Below, piece after piece: positions 9,838 to 16,230 of a DNA stretch of 16,259 bases. Source of the DNA: an uncultured Collinsella sp. (GTDB lineage: Bacteria; Actinomycetota; Coriobacteriia; Coriobacteriales; Coriobacteriaceae); NCBI GenBank assembly GCA_958350755.1, contig CATWID010000040.1, positions 1 to 16,259 of the forward strand. The letters are read 5' to 3'. The first letter of the stretch is position 1. Each line of letters starts with the position of its first letter. The position numbers and the translations under genes were made by a program. A model generated the notes under the pieces. That model was not told the DNA's origin, did not search any database, and was given only the letters and a program-made list of their open reading frames with translations.

Positions 9838-10695
9838 ATGGCAATCAATGCATTCCAAGCCGCGCTGTTCGGCCTGTTCGCCTGCCTGGCATCACTGCCT
9901 GGCATGGGCGGCACGACGATCGGCAACTACACTCTGGGTCGTCCTCTGGTCGCCGGCCTCATCGTCGGCATCATCATGGGCGATATGCAGACGGGCATCC
10001 TCGTCGGCGCTGCCATCCAGGTTGTCTACATCGCTCTCGTGACCCCCGGCGGAACCGTCTCCGCCGACCTCCGCGCCGTGTCCTATATCGGCATCCCGCT
10101 GGCGATCCTCGCCATCAAGAACTCGGGCATCGATCCCGCCTCCGCTGAGGCTGCCGGCATGGCCGCATCCCTCGGTGCCGCCGTCGGCACGCTCGGCACT
10201 GTGCTCTTCTATGGCACCGCCACCATCAACCTGGTGTGGCAGGGCATGGGGTGGAAGTGGCTTGAGAAGGGCGATCTCCACAAGCTCTACCTGGTCAACA
10301 ACGTTCTGCCTTGGATCGGTCACATCGTCTGCTCGTTCCTCCCGACGTTCATCATCACCATGGGCGGCACCGCCATGGTCGACCTCATGAAGACCTACAT
10401 GCCCATGGACGGCATCGCGATGAAGACGCTGTTCACCGTCGGCTCGCTGCTGCCTACCGTCGGTATCGCCATCCTGCTCAAGCAGGTCATCTCCAAGCCG
10501 ACGGACTTCCTCACGTTCTTCTTCGGCTTCACCCTGTCCGCTGTCATGGGATGCAACCTGATTGCCGCTGCCGGCATCGGCTGCTTCTTCGCCCTGATCA
10601 ACTATGAGATCGCTTCGCTCAAGATCGACCTCGCAAACGCTCCCAAGGCAGCTATCGCCTCGGGCTCCGATGATGAGGAAGAGGAGGACATCTAA
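9838..10695 (+). CDS. PTS mannose-family EIIC membrane component, 285 aa
   Basis: EIIC is one of the two integral membrane subunits that move the sugar across the membrane in a mannose-type PTS. It is strongly hydrophobic, with several helices. The typical early motif GNYTLGRPLVAGLIVGIIMG is followed by GDMQTGILVGAAIQVVYIAL and a loop TPGGTVSADLRAVSYIGIP. The length is slightly above the usual 260-270 because of a cytoplasmic tail ending SDDEEEEDI, an acidic end like that of the IIA protein in the same operon. The start at 9838 has AAAGGGGAAA upstream. Its stop overlaps the IID start by one base (TAATG), so IIC and IID are translationally coupled, as fits two subunits of one complex. Confidence 0.95.
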   Translation: MAINAFQAALFGLFACLASLPGMGGTTIGNYTLGRPLVAGLIVGIIMGDMQTGILVGAAIQVVYIALVTPGGTVSADLRAVSYIGIPLAILAIKNSGIDPASAEAAGMAASLGAAVGTLGTVLFYGTATINLVWQGMGWKWLEKGDLHKLYLVNNVLPWIGHIVCSFLPTFIITMGGTAMVDLMKTYMPMDGIAMKTLFTVGSLLPTVGIAILLKQVISKPTDFLTFFFGFTLSAVMGCNLIAAAGIGCFFALINYEIASLKIDLANAPKAAIASGSDDEEEEDI

Positions 10696-11522
10696 TGGCA
10701 GAGAAGAAGAAACTCTCTAAGAAAACGCTTGCCAAGTCGTTCCGCAACTGGTCCTATGGCAACCTGACTTGCTTCTCGCAGGAGCACATGCAGACCTTCG
10801 GTTACCTGTGCGCCATGCTTCCGATCGTCGAGGAGCTCTACGACACGCCCGAGGAGCAGAAGCAGGCCCTCCAGACCTACTCCGCGTTCTTCAACACCGA
10901 GCCGCAGATCGGCACCATGATTGTCGGCGTCACCGCCGGCCTCGAGGAGGCTCGCGCAAACGGCGAGGCCATCGACGACGACGCCATCAACGGCATCCGC
11001 GCCGGCCTCATGGGCCCGCTCGCCGGCCTTGGCGACTCGCTGATCGTCGGTACCCTGATCCCGATCCTGCTCGGTATCGCCCTCGGTCTCTCGACCGGCG
11101 GCTCCCCGCTCGGCGCTATCTTCTATATCGTCGTGTGGAACCTGCTCATGTACCTCGGCATGCGCTTTGCCTACAACCAGGGCTATGAGCTCGGCGGCAA
11201 GGCAGTCGAGGCACTGGTCGGCCCCAAGGCCAAGGCTCTGCGTGATTCCATCGTGATGGTCGGTACCATGGTCATCGGTGCCGTGGGCGCAACTTGGGTC
11301 TCCATCACCTGCAGCCCCAACCTGGTGCTGCCCGGCGGCGGTAAGTTCCAGGACACGCTCGATGGCATCTATCCGCACCTGCTGCCGATGGTCTTCATCA
11401 TCTTCTGCTGGTACATGATGACCAAGAAGAAGGTCAACCCCATCGTTATGATGCTGATCCTCGTTGTGGTCGCATTCGTGGGCGTTGTTATTGGCTTCTT
11501 CGACCCGGCACTGAGCTACTAG
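10695..11522 (+). CDS. PTS mannose-family EIID membrane component, 275 aa
   Basis: EIID is the second membrane subunit of mannose-type permeases and is unique to this PTS family. It shows the family features: an N-terminal cytoplasmic part with SFRNWSYGNLTCFSQEHMQ and MLPIVEELYD, the conserved FFNTEPQIGTMIVGVTAGLE, the loop GIRAGLMGPLAGLGDSLIVG, and C-terminal helices ending GFFDPALSY. The length is standard. The ATG overlaps the IIC stop by one base and uses GAGGAGG, inside the end of IIC, as ribosome site. It is the last gene of the operon and is followed by a terminator. Confidence 0.95.
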   Translation: MAEKKKLSKKTLAKSFRNWSYGNLTCFSQEHMQTFGYLCAMLPIVEELYDTPEEQKQALQTYSAFFNTEPQIGTMIVGVTAGLEEARANGEAIDDDAINGIRAGLMGPLAGLGDSLIVGTLIPILLGIALGLSTGGSPLGAIFYIVVWNLLMYLGMRFAYNQGYELGGKAVEALVGPKAKALRDSIVMVGTMVIGAVGATWVSITCSPNLVLPGGGKFQDTLDGIYPHLLPMVFIIFCWYMMTKKKVNPIVMMLILVVVAFVGVVIGFFDPALSY

Positions 11523-11544
11523 TTATCATCCCCTGGCCCCCTGT

Positions 11545-11580
11545 AAGGCCGTGCGGCCTCAACCGCACGGCCTTCTGATT
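11545..11580 (+). terminator. Rho-independent terminator of the PTS operon
   Basis: AAGGCCGTGCGG (11545-11556) and CCGCACGGCCTT (11563-11574) form a 12-bp perfect stem with a 6-base loop, followed by CTGATTTTG. It lies 22 bases after the IID stop. The rest of the gap to 11717 shows no other gene. Confidence 0.85.
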
Positions 11581-11717
11581 TTGCGCCGCCCTTCAAGGGC
11601 AATATGGCCAGCGACCTCCATCGCCTACACGACACCCGCTATATTGCTCTTGAAAGATGACGTATTCGATAAACGATGCACTTGCGCATAATGCACATTT
11701 TGCACGAGGAGGACCAT

Positions 11718-12044
11718 ATGCACGAGAAACACGGACACGACCTTTCGCGCGACGACTTGATCCGCGAGGCAAAGATGCAGACCGATGCTATTCAGCGGCT
11801 CAACGTTTGGCTGCGCCTGGGCTATTCGCTCGTGGCGATTGGCTTTTTGATGGGGATGTGGGGTATGCAGGGAGGCCCCGGCTGGGGTGTCCCCGCGGGC
11901 ATCGTGTGCCTAGTGGTGGGCACTCCGCTTTCGATTGTGCTTAAGGTTGGCACGACCAACGCCAAAAAGAATGTCGAGCGCATGCTCGAGGCCGCGGGTA
12001 TCGACGTTGAGGAGCTTATGCGACGCAAGAAGGACGAGCAATAG
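11718..12044 (+). CDS. Small two-helix membrane protein, 108 aa, function unknown
   Basis: I do not recognise a named family. The N-terminus is short, charged and histidine-rich (MHEKHGHDLSRDD). Two hydrophobic segments follow at about 30-50 and 56-76, joined by a glycine-rich turn (QGGPGWGVPAG). The rest is a charged C-terminal helix, probably cytoplasmic, ending RRKKDEQ. The start at 11718 is supported by GAGGAGGA 4 bases upstream; the in-frame ATG at 11676 has no ribosome site and would add non-hydrophobic residues. It stands alone between the PTS terminator and the MarR gene, and no terminator follows it before the MarR gene. Confidence 0.8.
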   Translation: MHEKHGHDLSRDDLIREAKMQTDAIQRLNVWLRLGYSLVAIGFLMGMWGMQGGPGWGVPAGIVCLVVGTPLSIVLKVGTTNAKKNVERMLEAAGIDVEELMRRKKDEQ

Positions 12045-12069
12045 ACTTCCGCGTTGGGGTATCATAAAT

Positions 12070-12095
12070 AATTGTTGCGAATGTTAACTAATGTA
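12070..12095. promoter_or_regulatory. Candidate regulator site upstream of the MarR gene
   Basis: The block AATTGTTGC (12070-12078), one mismatch from the AATAGTTGC of the PTS operator, is followed at the same distance by GTTAAC (12083-12088) and ATG. Aligned with 8631-8656, about 19 of 26 positions are the same. It ends 17 bases before the MarR start codon, so binding here would affect that gene. Autoregulation is common for MarR proteins; the shared block makes joint control of the PTS operon plausible. Confidence 0.5.
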
Positions 12096-12112
12096 CGGCA
12101 AATGACGGTTTT

Positions 12113-12589
12113 ATGGCCCTTCTAGAGTTGCAAAGGACAATATCCCCAGTGGATTACGATGACGTCGCTCGAAAACTGATCGTGTACTCACGTTCCCTTG
12201 CCAAGGGATCCTTGAGTGCTGCCGGCGGCGCCAGTGTGGGCGAGGCACCGGTTTTACAGTATCTATCGGGTATTGACGGTGATGTCATTCCCTCCGAGAT
12301 TGCCAAGAAGCTGAAATTCTCTCGTGCGCGCATGTCGCATATCTTGGATTCACTCGAGAGCAAGGGTTACGTTCAGCGCAGGACCGATCCAAACGATCGT
12401 CGGCGTGTGCTGGTGAGCATCACCGAGGAAGGCCGTGATTTCGCGGCGAAAAAAAATGCCGAGAGTGTGGCATCGCTCTCGAAGCAGCTCTCAGCGCTCG
12501 GCGAACACGATGCTCAGGAGCTCGTGCGCATCCTGAATAAAGCCTACAGCCTTACCTATGATGCCGACGATTACCTGGACAATCTATAA
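12113..12589 (+). CDS. MarR-family transcriptional regulator, about 158 aa
   Basis: This is a winged-helix regulator that binds DNA as a dimer and usually responds to small ligands or stress. Residues about 55-110 form the DNA-binding domain: IPSEIAKKLKFSRARMSHIL is the helix-turn-helix, and the wing carries RRTDPNDRRRVLVSITEEG, a clear MarR signature. Flanking helices (residues 10-35 and 110-150) form the dimer interface. The start is uncertain: the ATG at 12113 has no visible Shine-Dalgarno sequence. A GTG at 12149 has AAAGGA, but about 11 bases away, and would remove the first 12 residues. The gene lies after the small membrane protein and before an intergenic region with a long hairpin. 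Its targets are unknown apart from the candidate site upstream. Confidence 0.9.
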   Translation: MALLELQRTISPVDYDDVARKLIVYSRSLAKGSLSAAGGASVGEAPVLQYLSGIDGDVIPSEIAKKLKFSRARMSHILDSLESKGYVQRRTDPNDRRRVLVSITEEGRDFAAKKNAESVASLSKQLSALGEHDAQELVRILNKAYSLTYDADDYLDNL

Positions 12590-12716
12590 GGATAAAGGCA
12601 GACATTTAGGTGCATCATGAAATGCATCCGGGGCAATTGTGCCCATCAGCCACCGTCAACATCTCATTCCAAACCAAATCAGCCAACGTATGTCATAGCA
12701 ATTCCCGGTAGGTCCC

Positions 12717-12809
12717 CGGGTGCCCCGCGGCGGGCCGGGTTTATTATCGGAGCGACTTTGCGAAGCAAGGGGAGCGAAGATAAAAACCCGGCCCGCCGCG
12801 GGGCACCCG
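12717..12809. repeat. Long-armed hairpin element, copy B (26-bp perfect inverted repeat)
   Basis: The left arm at 12717-12742 (starts CGGGTGCCCCGCGG, ends GGGTTT) is the exact reverse complement of 12784-12809. The 41-base centre contains GGAGCGACT, a small stem CTTTGC-GAA-GCAAGG with one G-T pair, and GGAGCGAAG. Its centre matches the centre of copy A at 7465-7553 read on the minus strand, at about 23 of 31 positions including the two GAGCGA boxes, while the outer arms differ. No T-run follows, so it is not a classic terminator. Confidence 0.85.
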
Positions 12810-12850
12810 CAGACCGCAGGGACGGGAGCAGCTATACTACTCTCAGTAGT
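12810..12850 (+). promoter_or_regulatory. Possible purE promoter with overlapping inverted repeat
   Basis: TATACT at 12833-12838 is a good -10. The -35 position at normal spacing (12810-12815) reads CAGACC, which is poor and starts right at the end of the right arm of the hairpin element. ACTACT-CTC-AGTAGT (12836-12850) is a 6-bp perfect inverted repeat covering the -10 and the likely start point, a possible operator. Confidence 0.45.
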
Positions 12851-12901
12851 TAAGGGTCGCGGATTCGCTGCGTCACCGCTCTCAACAGGAGGTCTTTGTT
12901 T

Positions 12902-13366
12902 ATGGCAGATCAAAAGCCGGTTGTCGGGATCATCATGGGTTCCAAGTCCGATCTGGGCGTTATGGAAGGCTGCACCGCCGAGCTCGAGGCACTGGGTGTG
13001 CCCTATGAGCTCGTGATCGCGAGCGCGCACCGCACGCCGGCGAAGGTCCACGAGTGGGCTTCGACTGCCGCCGATCGCGGTGTCAAAGTGATTATCGCCG
13101 CCGCCGGCAAGGCCGCTCACCTGGGTGGTGTCGTGGCTGCCTTTACGCCGCTGCCGGTTATCGGCGTGCCTATGAAGACGAGTGACCTGGGCGGTATGGA
13201 TTCGCTGCTGTCGATGGTGCAGATGCCTTCGGGCGTGCCCGTGGCCTGCGTTGCCATCAACGGTGCCAAGAACGCCGCCATCTATGCCACACAGATTCTG
13301 GGTGCTTGCGACCCCGAGTACCGCAAGGTTATCGAGAAGATGAAGCAGGAGATGGCTGACGCCTAA
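12902..13366 (+). CDS. purE: N5-carboxyaminoimidazole ribonucleotide mutase (class I PurE), 154 aa
   Basis: PurE converts N5-CAIR to CAIR in purine synthesis. The family motifs are present in order: MGSKSDLGVMEG (12-23), SAHRTP (41-46) with the catalytic-region histidine H43, AGKAAHLGG (68-76), and MDSLLSMVQMPSGVPVACVAI. The AAHL form fits the bacterial class I mutase that works with PurK, though the usual AGGAAHLPG is here AGKAAHLGG, and the loop after VAIN is one residue shorter than in E. coli. The start at 12902 has AGGAGG 9 bases upstream; a TTG at 12896 would be too close. No purK or purC is in the window. The sortase gene follows after 35 bases and may be read from the same transcript. 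Confidence 0.95.
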   Translation: MADQKPVVGIIMGSKSDLGVMEGCTAELEALGVPYELVIASAHRTPAKVHEWASTAADRGVKVIIAAAGKAAHLGGVVAAFTPLPVIGVPMKTSDLGGMDSLLSMVQMPSGVPVACVAINGAKNAAIYATQILGACDPEYRKVIEKMKQEMADA

Positions 13367-13401
13367 GCGTTCCGCCGTTTCACCGCAGTATAAGGAGAGC
13401 C

Positions 13402-14400
13402 ATGTCCGATTATCAGGGAAAACGATTCAAGGCTTCTCAGATTCCCGATCCGTCGAAGGCGGGTGCTGCCCGTGCGGCACAGCAGGGTCGGACATCCTCT
13501 CCTCAGCAGCCGCGCGCGCCGCGCCCCGTGACACCGGCGACGCATCGTCGACAGGACGCGCCGGCCGCATATCGTCCTTCGTCTTATAGCTCCGCTAAGA
13601 AGCCGCCCCGGTCTTCATCGCATGCCGCGCCGTCGGATTGCACCGAGTCGCCGCGCAAAAAGCGCCGCTCCATTATTCCCATTCTGCTCATCATCATCGG
13701 TATCGGTCTGATTGTCGCCGCCGCCGCTATTTTTATTAATGCCCAGATTGGCTATAAGCAGGCGAGCGATTCGTATCAGAAAATCGAGAAGCAATATGTA
13801 AGCGATAAGGACGCCAGCGGCGTGCCGATTATCGACTTTGATGCGCTTGCTCAGACGAACCCCGAGATTGTGGGTTGGATTTACGTGCCGGGAACCAACA
13901 TCAACTATCCCGTGGTGCAGACCAACAACAACTCCAAATACCTCAACACGCTGTTCGACGGAACGGCTAACGCGTCCGGTGCCATTTTCCTGGATAGCGA
14001 TGACACCGCGCCGGGAATGGTCGACCAGCAGACCACGATCTACGGCCACCATATGAACGACGGATCGATGTTCAACGTGATTTCGGATACCACTGATCAG
14101 GCGACGTTCGATAGCATCGAGTTTGTGTACTACATCACGCGCGATGCGACGTATAAGCTGCGTCCGCTGGCGACCAAGGTGGTCGAGGACACGTATGCCA
14201 AGGCGCGCACGACCAATTTTGAGGGCGACGACGGACTCAAGAACTACCTGTCCGAGATGCTCGACGGCGCTTCCGCCGTGGCGAGTGATGCTACCGATCG
14301 TGCCGCTTCGGCAACTAAGGTTGTAACGCTTGTGACCTGTCGTTCGCTGTCGCTGAGCAACACACGCGCCGTCATGGTGCTCACGCCGGTCGAGGAATAA
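13402..14400 (+). CDS. Class-B-type sortase (membrane transpeptidase), 332 aa
   Basis: Sortases cut a C-terminal sorting motif of secreted proteins and join them to the cell wall or to pilus subunits. Residues 1-90 are a proline-, serine- and arginine-rich cytoplasmic region, unusually long and of low complexity. Residues 91-113 (IIPILLIIIGIGLIVAAAAI) are the membrane anchor. The outside domain has the class B pattern: NPEIVGWIYVPGTNINYPVV, GAIFLDSDD, then TIYGHHMNDGSMF with catalytic H216, VTLVTC with the nucleophile C313, and R322 in NTRAVMVL. The usual TLSTC is here TLVTC. The start at 13402 has TAAGGAGA upstream. No protein with a sorting signal and no pilin is encoded in this window, so its substrate is elsewhere. 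It may be co-transcribed with purE. Confidence 0.9.
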   Translation: MSDYQGKRFKASQIPDPSKAGAARAAQQGRTSSPQQPRAPRPVTPATHRRQDAPAAYRPSSYSSAKKPPRSSSHAAPSDCTESPRKKRRSIIPILLIIIGIGLIVAAAAIFINAQIGYKQASDSYQKIEKQYVSDKDASGVPIIDFDALAQTNPEIVGWIYVPGTNINYPVVQTNNNSKYLNTLFDGTANASGAIFLDSDDTAPGMVDQQTTIYGHHMNDGSMFNVISDTTDQATFDSIEFVYYITRDATYKLRPLATKVVEDTYAKARTTNFEGDDGLKNYLSEMLDGASAVASDATDRAASATKVVTLVTCRSLSLSNTRAVMVLTPVEE

Positions 14401-14467
14401 GTTGTTCGAGAGTAGCTAAAAAGGCCCCGTCCCAAATTGGCTACTCGACGACGGTAAGGGAGAAATG

Positions 14468-14884
14468 ATGCTCGAGAGTGGTAAATTGATGCCTTCGATT
14501 GATGCTTGGCTGCGCGAGGCCAAGGCCGATGCTTCGGCGGCAGGCTGTGGGATGTATCTGACGCATAACGGTGTGGTGCGTGCGACGCCCAAGGCCGAGG
14601 TGCGCGGAGTCGAGACCGATGGCGTGGCGCCGGGCCACAAGGTGGGCGGCATGGTCTTTGACTACGACGCCGAAAAGGTACGGTCTGCCATCGAGGCCAC
14701 GCGCGCGATGCCGGGTATCGGCTATGTGCGCGTGTGGCTGGCAAGCGGCGAGCTTGCCGTAGGTGACGACATCATGCTCGTGCTCATCGGCGGGGACATT
14801 CGCCCGCACGTGGTCGATGCGCTGCAGGCGCTCGTTGGCACCATCAAGAATGAATGCGTGAGTGAGGTCGAGCGCGAGGAGTAG
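14468..14884 (+). CDS. MoaE-family protein (molybdopterin synthase catalytic subunit-like), 138 aa
   Basis: The C-terminal half (YVRVWLASGELAVGDDIMLV, then IGGDIRPHVVDALQALVG and IKNECV) and the earlier THNGVVRAT resemble MoaE, which with MoaD puts the dithiolene sulfurs into molybdopterin. The family call comes from recognition of these motifs. E. coli MoaE has two catalytic lysines near the C-terminus. K127 in TIKNEC may match the first, but the place of the second is VSEVEREE without lysine. No moaD or other cofactor gene is nearby, so a different or reduced role is possible. The ATG at 14468 is preferred because AGGGAG ends 5 bases upstream; the ATG at 14465 is only 2 bases away. The gap from the sortase is short, and no terminator lies between them. 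Confidence 0.65.
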   Translation: MLESGKLMPSIDAWLREAKADASAAGCGMYLTHNGVVRATPKAEVRGVETDGVAPGHKVGGMVFDYDAEKVRSAIEATRAMPGIGYVRVWLASGELAVGDDIMLVLIGGDIRPHVVDALQALVGTIKNECVSEVEREE

Positions 14885-14914
14885 AGGCTTGCGTCGATAG
14901 AAGGATCGTTTATA

Positions 14915-14953
14915 AAAATGCCCGCCGGTACGTGTGATACCGGCGGGCATTTT
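14915..14953. terminator. Bidirectional terminator between convergent genes
   Basis: AAAATGCCCGCCGGTA (14915-14930) and TACCGGCGGGCATTTT (14938-14953) form a 16-bp perfect stem with a 7-base loop. The T-rich ends serve both strands: the MoaE-family gene on the plus strand (ATTTTGCGTTTT) and the permease gene on the minus strand. Confidence 0.92.
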
Positions 14954-14974
14954 GCGTTTTGGGCGCGGTTGGCG

Positions 14975-16204
14975 CTACACGCGCGTCGCATCCTTGGGGC
15001 TCATGGTCATGCTCTGGAAGCGATTCTCCATAAAGTCATTATCGAAGTACTTGCCGTAGAACTGCGCAACGGGAATATCCGGTTCCGTGCCGTTGACGCG
15101 CTGATACCAATAATCGAGCGACTGCAGCGTCATAACGCCATCGACCAGCATAATGATGGTGAAGATGACAGTAGCCGAGTAGCGGCTCTTCCACGGAATC
15201 ATGTTGATGAGCTTGAGCAGCCTCGGCAGCAGCAGCTTGATCCAGATGAGGCCACCCAGGCCCCACAGGCAGGCGAAGCCTGTGCAGGTACGTCCGCCGG
15301 TAAGGACGGCGAGCGGATCGGGCATGCCAAAGAGCTTCATATGCGAGTAGCTCCACGAGACCACACCGAACGAGGTCTGCATAAACCAGCCCACGAACAC
15401 CTCAAAGCTTGCACCGAGCAGTGCGCTCACCAAAAAGATAATGATGGGGTTCTTTTTGTAGAAGCGGTTGAGCACCATGGTCATGAGCACGGCGCCAAAT
15501 CCGTAGATGGGGCTGAAGGGGCCAAACAGCATGCCGGCGCGGTTCTGGTAGACGCCCGGGTCGGCGACCGTCATGTGCCAGATGTCCTCGGCGATCAGGC
15601 CGAGTATGCAGCAGACAAAGAATACCCAGAACAGGTTGAAGTAGTTGAGCTTGATGTAGCCTTCGCCGGTTTCATCGCGCCCGAGCATGCCCTCGGCGGC
15701 GGCGTCGCGATCGAGCATCTCCTGCAGGCGGCGCTGCAGCTCGCGCTCCTGGCGCAGCGTGGGGTCGACGGTGGCCGAAAGCGCGACGAGGATGCCGAGC
15801 TGGATGGCAGAGCGAAGCAAGAAGGGCCCGATGCCCTGGAGCATCACGTCAACCAAAAGCTCGACGACGGTAAACGCGATAAGGATATAGGACAGGCGAG
15901 CGGCGTTGCGGCGCTGGTTTTTGATAAGGTCCAGGCCAAAGATGATCAGGATGACGGCACTTGCCGCAGAGAGCATGATGCCGGCGACGATGAGTCCAAC
16001 CGAGACCAGTATATTGTCGCCGAGCTTTTCGGCGGCGTTGCCGTTGATGAGCGCGGTGATGACCTGCCACATAAAGGCAGCGACCGACGGGAGTGTGCCC
16101 ACGCCGGATAGGATGCACAGGACGGCGTACACCTTAATGATGAGGGGAATCTTCTTGACCTCCGTGGCGCTGGGGACGCTGGGGTCGAGTTCGTTTCGAT
16201 CCAT
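14975..16204 (-). CDS. Membrane protein with CmpB-type putative ABC permease domain, 409 aa
   Basis: The C-terminal half (about 187-345) carries the pattern of the putative ABC-transporter type IV / CmpB family: YFNLFWVFFVCCILGLIAED, then NRAGMLFGPFSPIYGFGAVL, KKNPIIIFLVSALLGASFEV, FGVVSWSYS and GFACLWGLGGLIWIKLLLP. The transport function of this family is a database label rather than well proven. The N-terminal half adds four further hydrophobic segments (about 20-52, 64-94, 103-122, 126-145) and a charged linker with RQERELQRRLQEMLDRD (151-167, probably coiled). A last helix follows at 343-361. There is no ATPase partner next to it. The start at 16204 has AAAGG 6 bases upstream and a promoter just beyond. 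Confidence 0.85.
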   Translation of the reverse strand: MDRNELDPSVPSATEVKKIPLIIKVYAVLCILSGVGTLPSVAAFMWQVITALINGNAAEKLGDNILVSVGLIVAGIMLSAASAVILIIFGLDLIKNQRRNAARLSYILIAFTVVELLVDVMLQGIGPFLLRSAIQLGILVALSATVDPTLRQERELQRRLQEMLDRDAAAEGMLGRDETGEGYIKLNYFNLFWVFFVCCILGLIAEDIWHMTVADPGVYQNRAGMLFGPFSPIYGFGAVLMTMVLNRFYKKNPIIIFLVSALLGASFEVFVGWFMQTSFGVVSWSYSHMKLFGMPDPLAVLTGGRTCTGFACLWGLGGLIWIKLLLPRLLKLINMIPWKSRYSATVIFTIIMLVDGVMTLQSLDYWYQRVNGTEPDIPVAQFYGKYFDNDFMENRFQSMTMSPKDATRV

Positions 16205-16230
16205 ACAGAACCTTTCTCGCTTTGTTGTCG

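Larger units (their letters stand above)
12590..12901. other. Intergenic region between the MarR gene and purE
   Basis: These 312 bases hold no gene that I can support. From left to right there is a small hairpin GGGCA-ATTG-TGCCC (12631-12644) without a T-run, the long-armed hairpin element at 12717-12809, a promoter-like TATACT with an overlapping 6-bp inverted repeat, and the purE ribosome site AGGAGG (12887-12892). No purine riboswitch is recognisable. Confidence 0.6.

Noticed and set aside
11677..11705. TGCAC three times upstream of the small membrane protein
   Set aside because: Five-base repeats at irregular spacing (15 and 9 bases) are too weak to call an operator.
12590..12901. A purine riboswitch or small RNA upstream of purE
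   Set aside because: No conserved purine-riboswitch core was found; the only strong structure is the long-armed hairpin, which is explained as a repeat.
14918..16111. A plus-strand open frame opposite the CmpB-like membrane protein
   Set aside because: Its product is rich in His, Asp, Glu and Gln with no recognisable domain, it would start inside the bidirectional terminator, and the minus strand encodes a well-formed membrane protein with ribosome site and promoter.
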